64,000 bases of DNA, taken from the NCBI GenBank assembly GCA_017550385.1, contig JAFZPJ010000052.1, forward strand, positions 1 through 64,000, in the 5' to 3' direction. Of this stretch, positions 51,652 through 60,270 are shown in pieces; within the stretch, counting starts at the first letter, position 1, and the number at the start of each line of letters is the position of its first letter. The notes under the pieces were generated by a model that had not been told where the DNA came from, made no database searches, and was given only the letters and a program-made list of their open reading frames with translations. This DNA is from Clostridiales bacterium (GTDB lineage Bacteria > Bacillota > Clostridia > Saccharofermentanales > Saccharofermentanaceae). Position numbers and translations under genes: made by a program.

Positions 51652-53058
51652 ATGGGTAAGAGTAAGAGCTTCACTACAACAGATAAGATAAGTTTTGTGC
51701 TGCTTGCAGTGGCGCTTGGTATTTTCGCGACCGCACAGGCATTGCTGCAGAATCCGAATGCGGATGCGTTCTTCCTGATAGATACCGGAAGATACATTGT
51801 AAACAATAAAGCGCTTCCCGATACCGCATACTGGCTGATCAAGCCCGATGTCCCGACGATAATCCAGCAGTGGCTCTGCGACGTGTTCAATTATGCGGCT
51901 TATGCGGCAGGCGGTTATACGGGGATCGTGATACTCGGGATCATCTTCAACGCTTTCCTTCTGTTCTGCCTGTTCATCTATTGCCGTGAGATATTGAAGG
52001 ACAACCAGGTCGGATTCAATGCCGCCGTATTCTGCTGGATACTTCTCTGCGGGTTCGCTACGACGAGACCTTACTCCGTAACGATATCGGTATCGCTCCT
52101 CGAGCTCACACTGCTCCACAGGTTCTTTGCAAAGGAGAAGCACACTAAGAAAGAGACACTGACTTTCTTCGGTCTTATAGCGCTGATATTCGTATTCCAG
52201 GCCAACTGGCAGGCTTCGAACATACTCTATCCGATCCTCTGGATACTCTGCTATGTTCCCGTCATCAAGGCAAAGAAATTCAAGATAGATCTTTACGCGC
52301 TTGCCGCTCTTGTCATCGGCGCGCTGTTCTCCGTCGTAAGTCCGCTCGGCATCAGGGGTCCCATGTTCCTTACATATGCAAGGGGCTCGCTCGAGAGGTT
52401 CAACATAATCGAAGTCCTGCCTCCGCATTTCCCGTCGCTGTATACCGTGATGCAGGCTATCGTCATAGCGCTGTTCATATATGCGGTCGTTATGAAGAAG
52501 CTTACTTCCGCGCAGTTCTTCATGACGGTCGGGTGCTTCGCGATGTCGTGCATGTTCATGCGCTGCTGCTGGACGCTGGTAATACCGATAGGTGCGCTTG
52601 TCGTTAACCTTAAGTTCACCGAGCGCTCGCACAGAATGATGCGCTGGGCTTACGTCGCGGCAGGAACGCTCTCGATACTTCTTTTGTTGAAGTACAACAT
52701 GGAGAAGAGCGATGACAGGGAGATCATGCTGCAGTCTCTGCCTGCTCCCGATGAGGTTACTCTCTATACGGACTTCAATTCAGGCAACTACTTCCTGGTG
52801 GACGGATATAAGATCTACTACGATGCAAGACCCGAACTGTACGATTACAGGATCGCGGGTGACAAGGCGTTCCTCGATGAGGCTTATGCGGCATGGGCAG
52901 GAAACCTCGATTATGCCGAGTTCATCGACAGCTACGGCTTCGACTGGTTTGCGGTAAGCCAGAATATGCCGATGGACACCTACCTTGCAGAGAACGATGA
53001 TTACGAGCTCGTCTTCGTTAATCAGACGGACGAGATAAATCTCTATAAGCGGATCTAA
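51652..53058 (+). CDS. Polytopic membrane protein, GT-C glycosyltransferase-like
   Basis: This 468-residue protein has about nine membrane helices and a C-terminal soluble domain of about 120 residues. After the first helix the loop DTGRYIVNNKALPDTAYWLI, followed by QQWLCDVFNYAAYAAGG, has the Asp and amphipathic pattern found in the first outside loop of GT-C enzymes that use lipid-linked sugars. The rest is not diagnostic. No ribosome site is present before ATG 51652. The stop overlaps that of the convergent lipoprotein gene by four bases. Confidence 0.6.
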   Translation: MGKSKSFTTTDKISFVLLAVALGIFATAQALLQNPNADAFFLIDTGRYIVNNKALPDTAYWLIKPDVPTIIQQWLCDVFNYAAYAAGGYTGIVILGIIFNAFLLFCLFIYCREILKDNQVGFNAAVFCWILLCGFATTRPYSVTISVSLLELTLLHRFFAKEKHTKKETLTFFGLIALIFVFQANWQASNILYPILWILCYVPVIKAKKFKIDLYALAALVIGALFSVVSPLGIRGPMFLTYARGSLERFNIIEVLPPHFPSLYTVMQAIVIALFIYAVVMKKLTSAQFFMTVGCFAMSCMFMRCCWTLVIPIGALVVNLKFTERSHRMMRWAYVAAGTLSILLLLKYNMEKSDDREIMLQSLPAPDEVTLYTDFNSGNYFLVDGYKIYYDARPELYDYRIAGDKAFLDEAYAAWAGNLDYAEFIDSYGFDWFAVSQNMPMDTYLAENDDYELVFVNQTDEINLYKRI

Positions 53059-53633
53059 TCCAAGTAGCTTTTCAGTATATTCTGGATCGTCTCAAGGCTA
53101 GAACAGCCATCAGTATATCCGCCGTAGATATAAGTCTTCTCGCCGCTTTCATCAAAGTACTGGAAGCTCCAGGTGTATCCGTCCATGTAATCTGAATAGT
53201 CCTTATAAGTCCATGGCTGTTTAATATATGCATCTGACATATTGCTGCTTATCTGCGAGAAGTCTGCATTGGTAAGCTGCTTGTTTGTGGTTTGTTCTCC
53301 CGACTCAGAGAACTCCTGCACTATCTCGAGGTTGCCGTTATAGTACACAGTAAAGGTAGTATGCTCAATATAATCATTGCCCCAATCAAAGGGACCGTCA
53401 TTCGTATTGCCGACAATGAACAACACGGCATCGGAATCTGTCGGCTTCGACGGAGCCGATATGGTCGCTTTAGTCTCCTCAGGCTCTGTCTCGGATTCTT
53501 CGGAAGCGGAAACTTCTGTCCCGGCATCCGCGTCTTTTGCTTTCGTGTCGGTCTCAGATGCGCATCCTGCAAACGCAGTCATAGCCATTGCTGCGATCAG
53601 ACCGGTAAGACATATTCTCATCTTTAAGCTCAT
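53055..53633 (-). CDS. Lipoprotein of unknown function
   Basis: This 192-residue secreted lipoprotein has the signal MSLKMRICLTGLIAAMAMTA and lipobox AFAGC with Cys24 as lipidation site, then a linker rich in Asp, Glu, Ser and Thr and a globular domain of about 120 residues with the repeated pattern YIKQPWTYKDYSDYMDG. ATG 53633 has GGAGG well placed; an in-frame TTG at 53648 would overlap the ribosome site. Its stop overlaps the convergent GT-C-like gene. No domain family is recognised. Confidence 0.8.
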   Translation of the reverse strand: MSLKMRICLTGLIAAMAMTAFAGCASETDTKAKDADAGTEVSASEESETEPEETKATISAPSKPTDSDAVLFIVGNTNDGPFDWGNDYIEHTTFTVYYNGNLEIVQEFSESGEQTTNKQLTNADFSQISSNMSDAYIKQPWTYKDYSDYMDGYTWSFQYFDESGEKTYIYGGYTDGCSSLETIQNILKSYLD

Positions 53634-53716
53634 AGAAGTATCCTCCAATGCAACGGGTTACCTTATATACAGACGAGACGATCTATATGTTGCAAATGTA
53701 TCCTCTGCGGCCGTCA

Positions 53717-55057
53717 TTATTCAGATGTATCCTCACACACCGAGCAGTTTGCGACGATGTAAGGATCGGTCAGGCTGTCTGCGTCTTCGGCTATGACAAG
53801 TACATAAGTGCCGGGCGTTATAACAGAAGAATAGTTGAACTCATAACACTTGGACATATCCGGGCATGTATAAGGGTCAATGCTGCCTGATTCCAGCGCG
53901 TTGTATACATTGATATCAACGGTATCAGACGTAGTCATACCCAGGTAGTAGACCGCATAATACAGTGTCTCATCATAATCGTTAAGGTATAACCAGAAAC
54001 ACAGATCCTGAGCATCGGCATAATAGGTGTTGTCACCGGTGAGCTTCTCACCTCCGCTCATATCAGTCCAAAGCATCGCATCGATATCTGCTAAGGAATC
54101 GTCATAGATCGTATATTCCTCTCCGATATCCACACCTTCCAGAAGTCCGTCACCATAATCAAATGAAGATACGGATACTGATGCCGTCGCTTCTGCCAGC
54201 CATTGTCCGTCTTCGGTATATACTTGGAAAGTGTATTCTCCGGGCTCTATATAATCGCCGTAATCATCCGTTACGAGATACTCGGCATACCACGCCATGA
54301 AGATGGTCCCTTCGACCAGATACATATCACTCGTAAAGATCTCCTCGCCGTCCTTGCTGACTACGTAATAGATGTTGGCATATATATCTTCGGCAAAATA
54401 AACATCCAGTTCGATGTATGAGGTATTAACATAACCTCCGTTGCTGTTATACCAGCAGACATCCGAGACCGAAGGCTTGTCTGTAAGGTCTGCGATATCG
54501 AATTCATAATCCACATAAGAGAACACCTTATCAAGGTCATCGAAACAATCGTCTGCGAGGTGCCACTCTCCGTCCTCACAAACAAAGCTCAAGGCAACGG
54601 TGTATTTGATAGTCGATTCGCTTATTGCGAGAGTAAGGTAGAAATCATCAACGGTGCCTGCCAGCTCTCCGGTCGCATCCCAGTAATTGACCATGGTGAT
54701 ATAGATGTCACAGGTGGCCGTATCGTCATCGATATCCACGGAATCCTCATCGACTTCGTATTCCATTGTGCTCGCTATGTATTCTTTGAGATAGACGTTG
54801 TCTTCGTCCTGATCTTCAAGCGAGATGTCTTCTCTGAACTTGTCTGCCTTCGAATCACTGATGTCATCGAAATTCTTAAGTATCTTATCGGCATCCGCTG
54901 TAGTAACGCTCTTTGCAAAATCTTCCGCGATCTCGATGATGTCATCCGGATCTGCTTCTTTGTCCTTCTTGCCCTGTTCAAGCAAAGAACATGAACTTGC
55001 GGACAGCAGCATTATCCCCGCCAGAGCCGCGCTCATAAGTTTTCTCGTTTTGATCAT
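53717..55057 (-). CDS. Acidic lipoprotein of unknown function
   Basis: This 446-residue secreted protein has signal MIKTRKLMSAALAGIMLLSA and a lipobox with Cys23 (SASSC). The mature part is very rich in Asp, Glu and Tyr (DDIIEIAEDFAKSVTTADAD, EYEVDEDSVDIDDDTATCD), with a predominantly beta-strand pattern and Tyr-rich repeats in the C-terminal half. It resembles other clostridial surface lipoproteins only in composition. GGAGGGATC precedes the ATG. It lies 83 bases upstream of the other lipoprotein on the same strand. Confidence 0.75.
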   Translation of the reverse strand: MIKTRKLMSAALAGIMLLSASSCSLLEQGKKDKEADPDDIIEIAEDFAKSVTTADADKILKNFDDISDSKADKFREDISLEDQDEDNVYLKEYIASTMEYEVDEDSVDIDDDTATCDIYITMVNYWDATGELAGTVDDFYLTLAISESTIKYTVALSFVCEDGEWHLADDCFDDLDKVFSYVDYEFDIADLTDKPSVSDVCWYNSNGGYVNTSYIELDVYFAEDIYANIYYVVSKDGEEIFTSDMYLVEGTIFMAWYAEYLVTDDYGDYIEPGEYTFQVYTEDGQWLAEATASVSVSSFDYGDGLLEGVDIGEEYTIYDDSLADIDAMLWTDMSGGEKLTGDNTYYADAQDLCFWLYLNDYDETLYYAVYYLGMTTSDTVDINVYNALESGSIDPYTCPDMSKCYEFNYSSVITPGTYVLVIAEDADSLTDPYIVANCSVCEDTSE

Positions 55058-55116
55058 CGGGATCCCTCCATGATGTATAATTCAAGATAATTAATTATAA
55101 GACAGGAGTTACAGAA

Positions 55117-55671
55117 ATGGCAAAGATAGCGGTATTCATAGCAGACGGAACGGAAGAGGTCGAGGCAATAACTCCGGTCGATCTTCTCAGGCGCGCGAAG
55201 ATAGACTGCGATGTCGTATCGGTAATGGAAAGCAATACCGTCACCGCTTCCAGAGGCATCGTCATCACGGCAGACAAGAACATAAAGGATATCGACTTCG
55301 CAGACTACGACATGCTCGTGCTCCCGGGCGGCATCAAGGGCACAGAGAACCTCGGATCGACCGCGGCACTCACGGATGCAGTAGTTGATTTCGCTCGAAA
55401 CGGAAAAGCAGTCGCAGCCATCTGCGCTGCCCCCACGATCTTCTCCGGTCTGGGACTTCTCAAGGGCGTTCCCGCCACATGCAATCCGTCTTTCTTCGAC
55501 AAGCTCGAAACAGACGGCGCACTGCTCGACAGGGATTCCGTGGTAGTAAGATCGGATAACATCATAACGAGCCAGGCGATGGGTACATCGGTTCCTTTCG
55601 GACTTGAGATCGTGAAGTATTTTGCAGGCGAAGAAGCAGCTTCATCACTTAAAAGTAACATCAGATTCTGA
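55117..55671 (+). CDS. DJ-1/PfpI-family protein (YajL-like)
   Basis: This 184-residue cytoplasmic protein has the class I amidotransferase-like fold. The N-terminal VFIADGTEEVEAITPVDLLRRA carries the conserved Glu, and AAICAAPTIF has the reactive cysteine after a nucleophile elbow. The pattern matches YajL/ThiJ/DJ-1 proteins, credited with chaperone or deglycase activity, though the latter is debated. ACAGGAGTT precedes the ATG. It ends just before the intergenic RNA region. Confidence 0.88.
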   Translation: MAKIAVFIADGTEEVEAITPVDLLRRAKIDCDVVSVMESNTVTASRGIVITADKNIKDIDFADYDMLVLPGGIKGTENLGSTAALTDAVVDFARNGKAVAAICAAPTIFSGLGLLKGVPATCNPSFFDKLETDGALLDRDSVVVRSDNIITSQAMGTSVPFGLEIVKYFAGEEAASSLKSNIRF

Positions 55672-55749
55672 TTCTTTACGTCCCTGTATAATTGTAATCT
55701 GAATGTCAGATATCGTTCATTTTTTATTAATGATTTCTGACCTTGCCGG

Positions 55750-55758
55750 TGCTATACT
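55750..55758 (+). promoter_or_regulatory. Extended -10 promoter of the structured RNA
   Basis: TGCTATACT has TGn immediately before TATACT (55753-55758). Transcription would start near 55765. Confidence 0.6.
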
Positions 55759-55842
55759 GAAGCCATCAACAAAAGGAATCAATCACTTGAAATATACAGT
55801 ACGTTAAGGAAATCGAGTGATGGAAAGCAGGAGGTGAGACCA

Positions 55843-55899
55843 ATGGGAAGTATATCACGATCAAGTAAGCTGTTGGTCTTCCTTGGTTCGGTCATCTAG
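55843..55899 (+). CDS. 18-codon ORF with perfect Shine-Dalgarno inside the structured RNA
   Basis: AGGAGGTGA at 55829-55837 is a nine-base perfect match to the 16S rRNA 3' end, five bases before ATG 55843. The peptide is MGSISRSSKLLVFLGSVI, with a basic start and a hydrophobic end. The ATG is buried in helix 2 of the predicted RNA fold. It could be a small toxin-like or leader peptide, or the ribosome-site match may serve another purpose. No family is recognised. Confidence 0.35.
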   Translation: MGSISRSSKLLVFLGSVI

Positions 55900-55982
55900 A
55901 AACATACTGAAGTAATCTCAGCAAGTGAGCCGGAATCCCAATAGCAATTCTTGAGCTTACAAGTTAATATACAGAGCAAAAT

Positions 55983-56014
55983 CTCCCGCGCCAATTCCGC
56001 GGGAGTTCTTTTTT
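55983..56014 (+). terminator. Terminator of the structured RNA
   Basis: CTCCCGCG (55983-55990) and CGCGGGAG (55998-56005) pair perfectly over a seven-base loop, followed by TTCTTTTTT. Confidence 0.92.
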
Positions 56015-56025
56015 GCAAAAACTTC

Positions 56026-56054
56026 TTGACAACGGCCGTCATCAAGTTTATTTT
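56026..56054 (+). promoter_or_regulatory. Promoter of the trp operon
   Basis: A consensus TTGACA at 56026-56031 is 17 bases before TATTTT at 56049-56054. It begins 12 bases after the preceding terminator and leads into the T-box. Confidence 0.7.
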
Positions 56055-56084
56055 TATACCAACAATTTTAAACCGTTGAAGCGG

Positions 56085-56319
56085 AGATAACGGTGATATA
56101 TGATCCCACAGAGAGCCTTCGTTGCTGAGAGTAAGGCGGACAACAGATCATCAAATGGACCGCGGAGGGCGTATCAAATGTACGACGTAAGGCTCGCGTA
56201 AGAAGCCGGGGATATGTTGGTATCCCGCAGAGATACATCAGCGATGATGTGAAGCCAGGGTGGCACCGCGAATTAGTTTATTCGTCCCCGGCAGGAAGTA
56301 ATCCTGTCGGGGATTTTTG
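56085..56319 (+). promoter_or_regulatory. T-box riboswitch (tryptophan specifier) controlling trp genes
   Basis: The conserved T-box AGGGTGGCACCGCG lies at 56257-56270. Upstream, a Stem I region with a CTGAGAGTAAGG bulge motif contains TGG at 56156-56158 in ATCAAATGGACC, the likely specifier codon, which fits a tRNA-Trp sensor. The downstream terminator and the competing antiterminator allow read-through when uncharged tRNA-Trp is bound. The trpE start is 60 bases beyond. The 5' limit of Stem I is approximate. Confidence 0.93.
56285..56319 (+). terminator. Terminator of the Trp T-box
   Basis: TCCCCGGCAGGA (56285-56296) and TCCTGTCGGGGA (56302-56313) pair over 12 bases with a five-base loop, followed by TTTTTG. 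It forms when the tRNA is charged. Confidence 0.92.
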
Positions 56320-56378
56320 TTTTCCACGCAGGATCCGGAGCCGAAGGCAAGAGCCTTCAAAACAGAAAGGAGCACTGC

Positions 56379-57866
56379 ATGGAGTTTTTTCCTTCACAGC
56401 AGGAAGTATTGGAGATAGCACAGAAGGCCTCTGAGACAGGTTACCGCTGCGTACCCGTCAGCACGGAGATCTTATCTGACGTAAGAACGCCCATCGAGGT
56501 CTTAAGGATCTTAAAGGGCGAATCAGATCACGTATATATGCTCGAGTCTTGCGGAGATTCCGAGAAGTGGGGAAGATACACGTTCCTTGGAATGGAGCCG
56601 ACGCTCGAGGTCACATGCCTCGACGGTATCGTATCCGTCAAAGATAAGGACGGCAACACGAAGTCAGAGATGACCAACGATCCGGACAAGATCTTAAGAG
56701 GCATACTCGAAGAGAACAAGAGCCCGAGGTTCGACTGCCTTCCTCCTTTTGCAGGCGGCCTTGTGGGCTACTTCTCTTACGACTACATCAAGTACGCAGA
56801 ACCCACATTGAATCTCAACGCCAAGGACGAGGAGTACTTCAAGGATTGCGACCTGATGCTCTTTGATAAGGTGATCGCTTTCGATAACTTCAGACAGAAG
56901 ATAATCCTCATCGCCAACATCAAGCTCGACGATCCGATGCGCGGATACGAAGAGGCAAAGGCGGATCTTGCCAAGATCGCTGCTCTCATCAGATATGGCA
57001 AGCCCGCTGCAGAGAAGACGGGGCGCCTTAAGTCCGATATCACTCCGCTGTTTACCAAGGAACAGTACTGCGACATGGTCGAGAAGGCCAAGGAGCACAT
57101 CCGCCAGGGAGACATCTTCCAGATCGTTCTGTCCAACAGGCTCTCCGCAGATTACGAAGGCAGCATGCTCGGCGTATACAGGATCCTGAGAACCATCAAT
57201 CCTTCGCCCTATATGTTCTATTTCTCCGGAACGGACGTAGAGGTCGCAGGCGCTTCTCCCGAGACTCTCGTAAAGCTCGAGGACGGCGTTCTTCACACAT
57301 TCCCTCTCGCAGGTACCAGACCGCGCGGAAAGACGGATGAAGAAGACAAGGCGCTTGAAGCAGAACTGCTTCAGGACGAGAAGGAGCTTGCCGAGCACAA
57401 CATGCTCGTAGATCTCGGCAGGAACGATCTGGGCAAGATCTCCGAGTTCGGCAGCGTAGTAGTAGAGAGCTTCCACGATATCTTAAGATACTCCCACGTC
57501 ATGCATATCGGTTCTACCGTTAAGGGCATCATAAGAGAGGACCTCGGTGCTTTCGATGCAGTCGATGCAGTCCTTCCCGCAGGCACGCTCTCGGGCGCTC
57601 CGAAGATCCGTGCATGCCAGATCATCAACGATCTCGAGGACAACAAGAGAGGCATCTACGGCGGTGCCGTAGGATACATCGATTTTACGGGCAACCTCGA
57701 TACATGCATCGGCATCAGACTTGCATACAAGAAGAACAATAAGATATTCATCAGATCCGGCGCAGGTATCGTAGCCGATTCCGTTCCGGAGAAGGAATAC
57801 CAGGAGTGCCTTAACAAGGCGGCATCCGTGGTCAAGGCGATCCGCGAGGCGGAAGAGGAGGTGTAA
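56379..57866 (+). CDS. trpE: Anthranilate synthase component I
   Basis: This 495-residue subunit converts chorismate and ammonia to anthranilate, the first committed tryptophan step. The chorismate-binding part has FQIVLSNRLSADYEG, LAGTRPRGKT and AVLPAGTLSGAPKIRA, and the Mg/chorismate region around HNMLVDLGRNDLG is intact. The N-terminal LESCGDSEKWGRYTFLGM is the place of tryptophan feedback binding in the family. AAAGGAG precedes the ATG. It is the first gene of the T-box-controlled operon. Confidence 0.97.
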   Translation: MEFFPSQQEVLEIAQKASETGYRCVPVSTEILSDVRTPIEVLRILKGESDHVYMLESCGDSEKWGRYTFLGMEPTLEVTCLDGIVSVKDKDGNTKSEMTNDPDKILRGILEENKSPRFDCLPPFAGGLVGYFSYDYIKYAEPTLNLNAKDEEYFKDCDLMLFDKVIAFDNFRQKIILIANIKLDDPMRGYEEAKADLAKIAALIRYGKPAAEKTGRLKSDITPLFTKEQYCDMVEKAKEHIRQGDIFQIVLSNRLSADYEGSMLGVYRILRTINPSPYMFYFSGTDVEVAGASPETLVKLEDGVLHTFPLAGTRPRGKTDEEDKALEAELLQDEKELAEHNMLVDLGRNDLGKISEFGSVVVESFHDILRYSHVMHIGSTVKGIIREDLGAFDAVDAVLPAGTLSGAPKIRACQIINDLEDNKRGIYGGAVGYIDFTGNLDTCIGIRLAYKKNNKIFIRSGAGIVADSVPEKEYQECLNKAASVVKAIREAEEEV

Positions 57867-57867
57867 G

Positions 57868-58452
57868 GTGATACTTCTCATAGATAATTACGACAGCTTC
57901 TCATATAACCTCTACCAGTTCCTGGGCGTTAACGAGCCCGACATCAAGGTCATAAGGAACGACGAGATGACGGTAGACGAGATCGAAGCTCTGAACCCCG
58001 CAGGCATCGTCATCTCTCCCGGCCCGGGACGCCCCGCTGATGCCGGCATCTGCGAAGAGGCAGTGCAGAAGTTGGGCGGCAAGTTCCCGATCCTTGGCGT
58101 TTGCCTCGGACATCAGGGTATCTGCGAAGCTTACGGCGCGACGATCACCTATGCGAAAGAGCTGATGCACGGCAAGCAGTCGACGGTGAAGGTAGAAGGC
58201 GACAGCAAGCTTTTCGAGGGGCTCCCTGAAGAATTCAAGGTCGCAAGATACCACTCGCTCGCATGCGACGAGAGCACCCTTCCGAATTGTTTAGAAGTGT
58301 GTGCGAGAACGGATGACGGCGAGGTCATGGCGGTAAAGCACAAGGACTACGACGTATACGGAGTTCAGTTCCATCCGGAATCGATAATGACACCGGACGG
58401 CATGAAGATGATAAAAAACTTTTTGAATATAACCAGGAGGACAACAACATGA
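57868..58452 (+). CDS. trpG: Anthranilate synthase component II (glutamine amidotransferase)
   Basis: This 194-residue class I amidotransferase supplies ammonia to TrpE. It starts with [28 protein letters not shown] holds the nucleophile Cys (about residue 79), and FHPESI holds the His and Glu of the triad. The start is GTG 57868 behind AGAGGAGG, one base after the trpE stop. The last four bases overlap trpD (ATGA). It is not fused to TrpD. Confidence 0.96.
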   Translation: MILLIDNYDSFSYNLYQFLGVNEPDIKVIRNDEMTVDEIEALNPAGIVISPGPGRPADAGICEEAVQKLGGKFPILGVCLGHQGICEAYGATITYAKELMHGKQSTVKVEGDSKLFEGLPEEFKVARYHSLACDESTLPNCLEVCARTDDGEVMAVKHKDYDVYGVQFHPESIMTPDGMKMIKNFLNITRRTTT

Positions 58453-59474
58453 TCAAAGAAGCAATCGAGAAGATCGTAACAAAGGAAGACCTCACATACG
58501 ATGAGGCATACGCTACGATGAACGAGATAATGAACGGCGAGTCCACTCCGACTCAGAACGCCGCTTTCCTCGCAGCACTCTCCACGAAGAGCGCAAGGTT
58601 CGAGACGATCGACGAGATCTCCGGATGCGCTACAGCAATGAGAGAGCACGCACTGAAGGTTGACGTCGGCGACATGCAGGTCCTCGAGATCGTAGGAACG
58701 GGCGGAGACAGGGCAGGCAGCTTCAACATCTCCACGACATCGTCTTTCGTCGTGGCATCGGCAGGCGTCAAGGTCGCGAAACACGGCAACCGCGCAGCAT
58801 CTTCCAAGTCCGGTACGGCAGACTGCCTCGAGGCACTGGGAGCAAACATCAACCTGGAGCCTGAGCGCTGCGTAGAGCTTCTTGAAGAGTGCGGATTCTG
58901 CTTCTTCTTCGCTCAGAAGTATCACACATCGATGAAGTACGTAGGTGCGATCCGTAAGGAGCTCGGCTTCAGGACGGTATTCAATATCTTAGGCCCCCTC
59001 ACGAATCCTGCATCACCTGATTTCTATCTGCTCGGCGTATATGACCAGTACCTCGCTGAGCCCGTAGCTCACGTTCTCAAGTCGCTTGGTGCGAAGAGAG
59101 CGCTCGTAGTATACGGCGAGGACAAGCTCGATGAGGTATCACAGAGCGCTGAGACATACATCGCAGAGCTCAAGGCTGACGGCAACATCGTAACTTACGA
59201 GATCAAGCCTGAGGACTTCGGACTTACAAGAGGCACGAAGGCTGACATCGAAGGCGGCACACCCGCAGAGAATGCAGAGGTAACAAGAGGCATCCTCGAG
59301 GGCAAGATCACAGATGCAAGAAGGAACGTCGTCCTTCTTAACTCCGGTGCTGCTCTCTATGCTGCAGGCAAGGCAGGCTCCATCGCTGACGGCATTAACG
59401 TTGCCAAGGACCTGATTGACAGCGGCAAGGCACTTGATACAATGAACAGATTCATCGAGCTTTCGAATAAGTGA
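58449..59474 (+). CDS. trpD: Anthranilate phosphoribosyltransferase
   Basis: This 341-residue enzyme joins anthranilate to [23 protein letters not shown] is the PRPP-binding glycine loop, [21 protein letters not shown] and FLFAQKYH-like [14 protein letters not shown] follow in family order, and [20 protein letters not shown] is diagnostic. AGGAGG lies in the trpG 3' end just upstream. The trpG stop overlaps the start by four bases. Confidence 0.97.
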   Translation: MIKEAIEKIVTKEDLTYDEAYATMNEIMNGESTPTQNAAFLAALSTKSARFETIDEISGCATAMREHALKVDVGDMQVLEIVGTGGDRAGSFNISTTSSFVVASAGVKVAKHGNRAASSKSGTADCLEALGANINLEPERCVELLEECGFCFFFAQKYHTSMKYVGAIRKELGFRTVFNILGPLTNPASPDFYLLGVYDQYLAEPVAHVLKSLGAKRALVVYGEDKLDEVSQSAETYIAELKADGNIVTYEIKPEDFGLTRGTKADIEGGTPAENAEVTRGILEGKITDARRNVVLLNSGAALYAAGKAGSIADGINVAKDLIDSGKALDTMNRFIELSNK

Positions 59475-59481
59475 GAATAAA

Positions 59482-60270
59482 ATGGCAGATATCTTAGAGA
59501 CGATCGCAGAATCCAACCGCGAGATAGTAAGAAAATGTAAAGAGATCAAGCCTCTTAACGCAGTCATCGACGAAGCGTATGCAAGGGGCAAGGGTGACTT
59601 CTCGTTTGAGAAGGCGCTTGCCAAAGACGGCATAAGCTTCATCTGCGAGTGCAAGAAGGCATCTCCTTCCAAGGGTATCATCTCTGAAGACTTTCCTTAC
59701 ATCGATATCGCGAAGGATTACGAGACGGCAGGTGCGGACTGCATCTCCGTCCTGACAGAACCCGTATGGTTCAAGGGCAGCACGAAGATCTTAAGCGAGA
59801 TCGCTTCCACGGTATCTGTTCCGTGCCTGAGGAAGGACTTCACGATCGACGAATACATGATCTACGAAGCGCTCGCAAACGGCGCATCCGCAGTCCTTCT
59901 CATCTGCTCGATCCTGGACGCCAAGACACTCGGCAAGTACATAAAACTCTGCGATGAGCTCGGACTTTCCGCACTGGTCGAAGCGCACGATAAGGAAGAA
60001 GCGGAGATGGGCTTAGGCGAAGGCGCTAGGATCATCGGCGTTAACAACCGCAACCTAAGAGACTTCACTGTCGATCCGACTAACTGCTTGAGGCTTAGAG
60101 AGTATGTAGGAGACAGGGCACTCTTCGTTGCGGAGAGCGGAGTGAAGTCGCACGAAGACATTGTTAAGCTCGAGAATGAGAAGACTGACGCCGTGCTCAT
60201 CGGAGAGTCCATGATGAGAGCACAGGACAAGGTCGCGTTCTTAAAGGAACTCAGGTACGGCGATGTCTGA
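59482..60270 (+). CDS. trpC: Indole-3-glycerol-phosphate synthase
   Basis: This 262-residue (beta-alpha)8 enzyme closes the indole ring. FICECKKASPSKGIISED carries the catalytic Lys; SVLTEPVWFKGS, CLRKDFTIDEYMIYEA and GVNNRNLRDFTVD follow, with AESGVKSHEDI near the end. It stands as a separate protein from TrpF, whose gene overlaps its last eight bases. Only a weak ribosome site is visible, seven bases after trpD. Confidence 0.97.
   Translation: MADILETIAESNREIVRKCKEIKPLNAVIDEAYARGKGDFSFEKALAKDGISFICECKKASPSKGIISEDFPYIDIAKDYETAGADCISVLTEPVWFKGSTKILSEIASTVSVPCLRKDFTIDEYMIYEALANGASAVLLICSILDAKTLGKYIKLCDELGLSALVEAHDKEEAEMGLGEGARIIGVNNRNLRDFTVDPTNCLRLREYVGDRALFVAESGVKSHEDIVKLENEKTDAVLIGESMMRAQDKVAFLKELRYGDV

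Larger units (their letters stand above)
55765..56014 (+). ncRNA. Candidate structured RNA of about 250 nt
   Basis: Between an extended -10 promoter and a strong terminator lies a region with several mutually compatible helices. Helix 1 pairs 55782-55790 with 55813-55821 (nine pairs, one G-T). Helix 2 pairs 55839-55843 and 55846-55850 with 55878-55887 (ten pairs, two-base bulge). The small hairpin 55950-55963 has loop AGCTTA that is complementary to TAAGCT at 55866-55871 in the loop of helix 2, giving a possible kissing interaction. AATATACAG occurs at 55791-55799 and again at 55966-55974. It does not fit 6S, SRP, tmRNA, RNase P or riboswitches I know. It may also be the mRNA of an 18-codon ORF. 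Confidence 0.55.

Noticed and set aside
51592..52632. Minus-strand frame extending the DUF2752 gene to 480 codons
   Set aside because: The extra N-terminal part lies antisense to the GT-C-like gene, is rich in Arg, Glu and Tyr without structure, and the known domain starts at ATG 51591.
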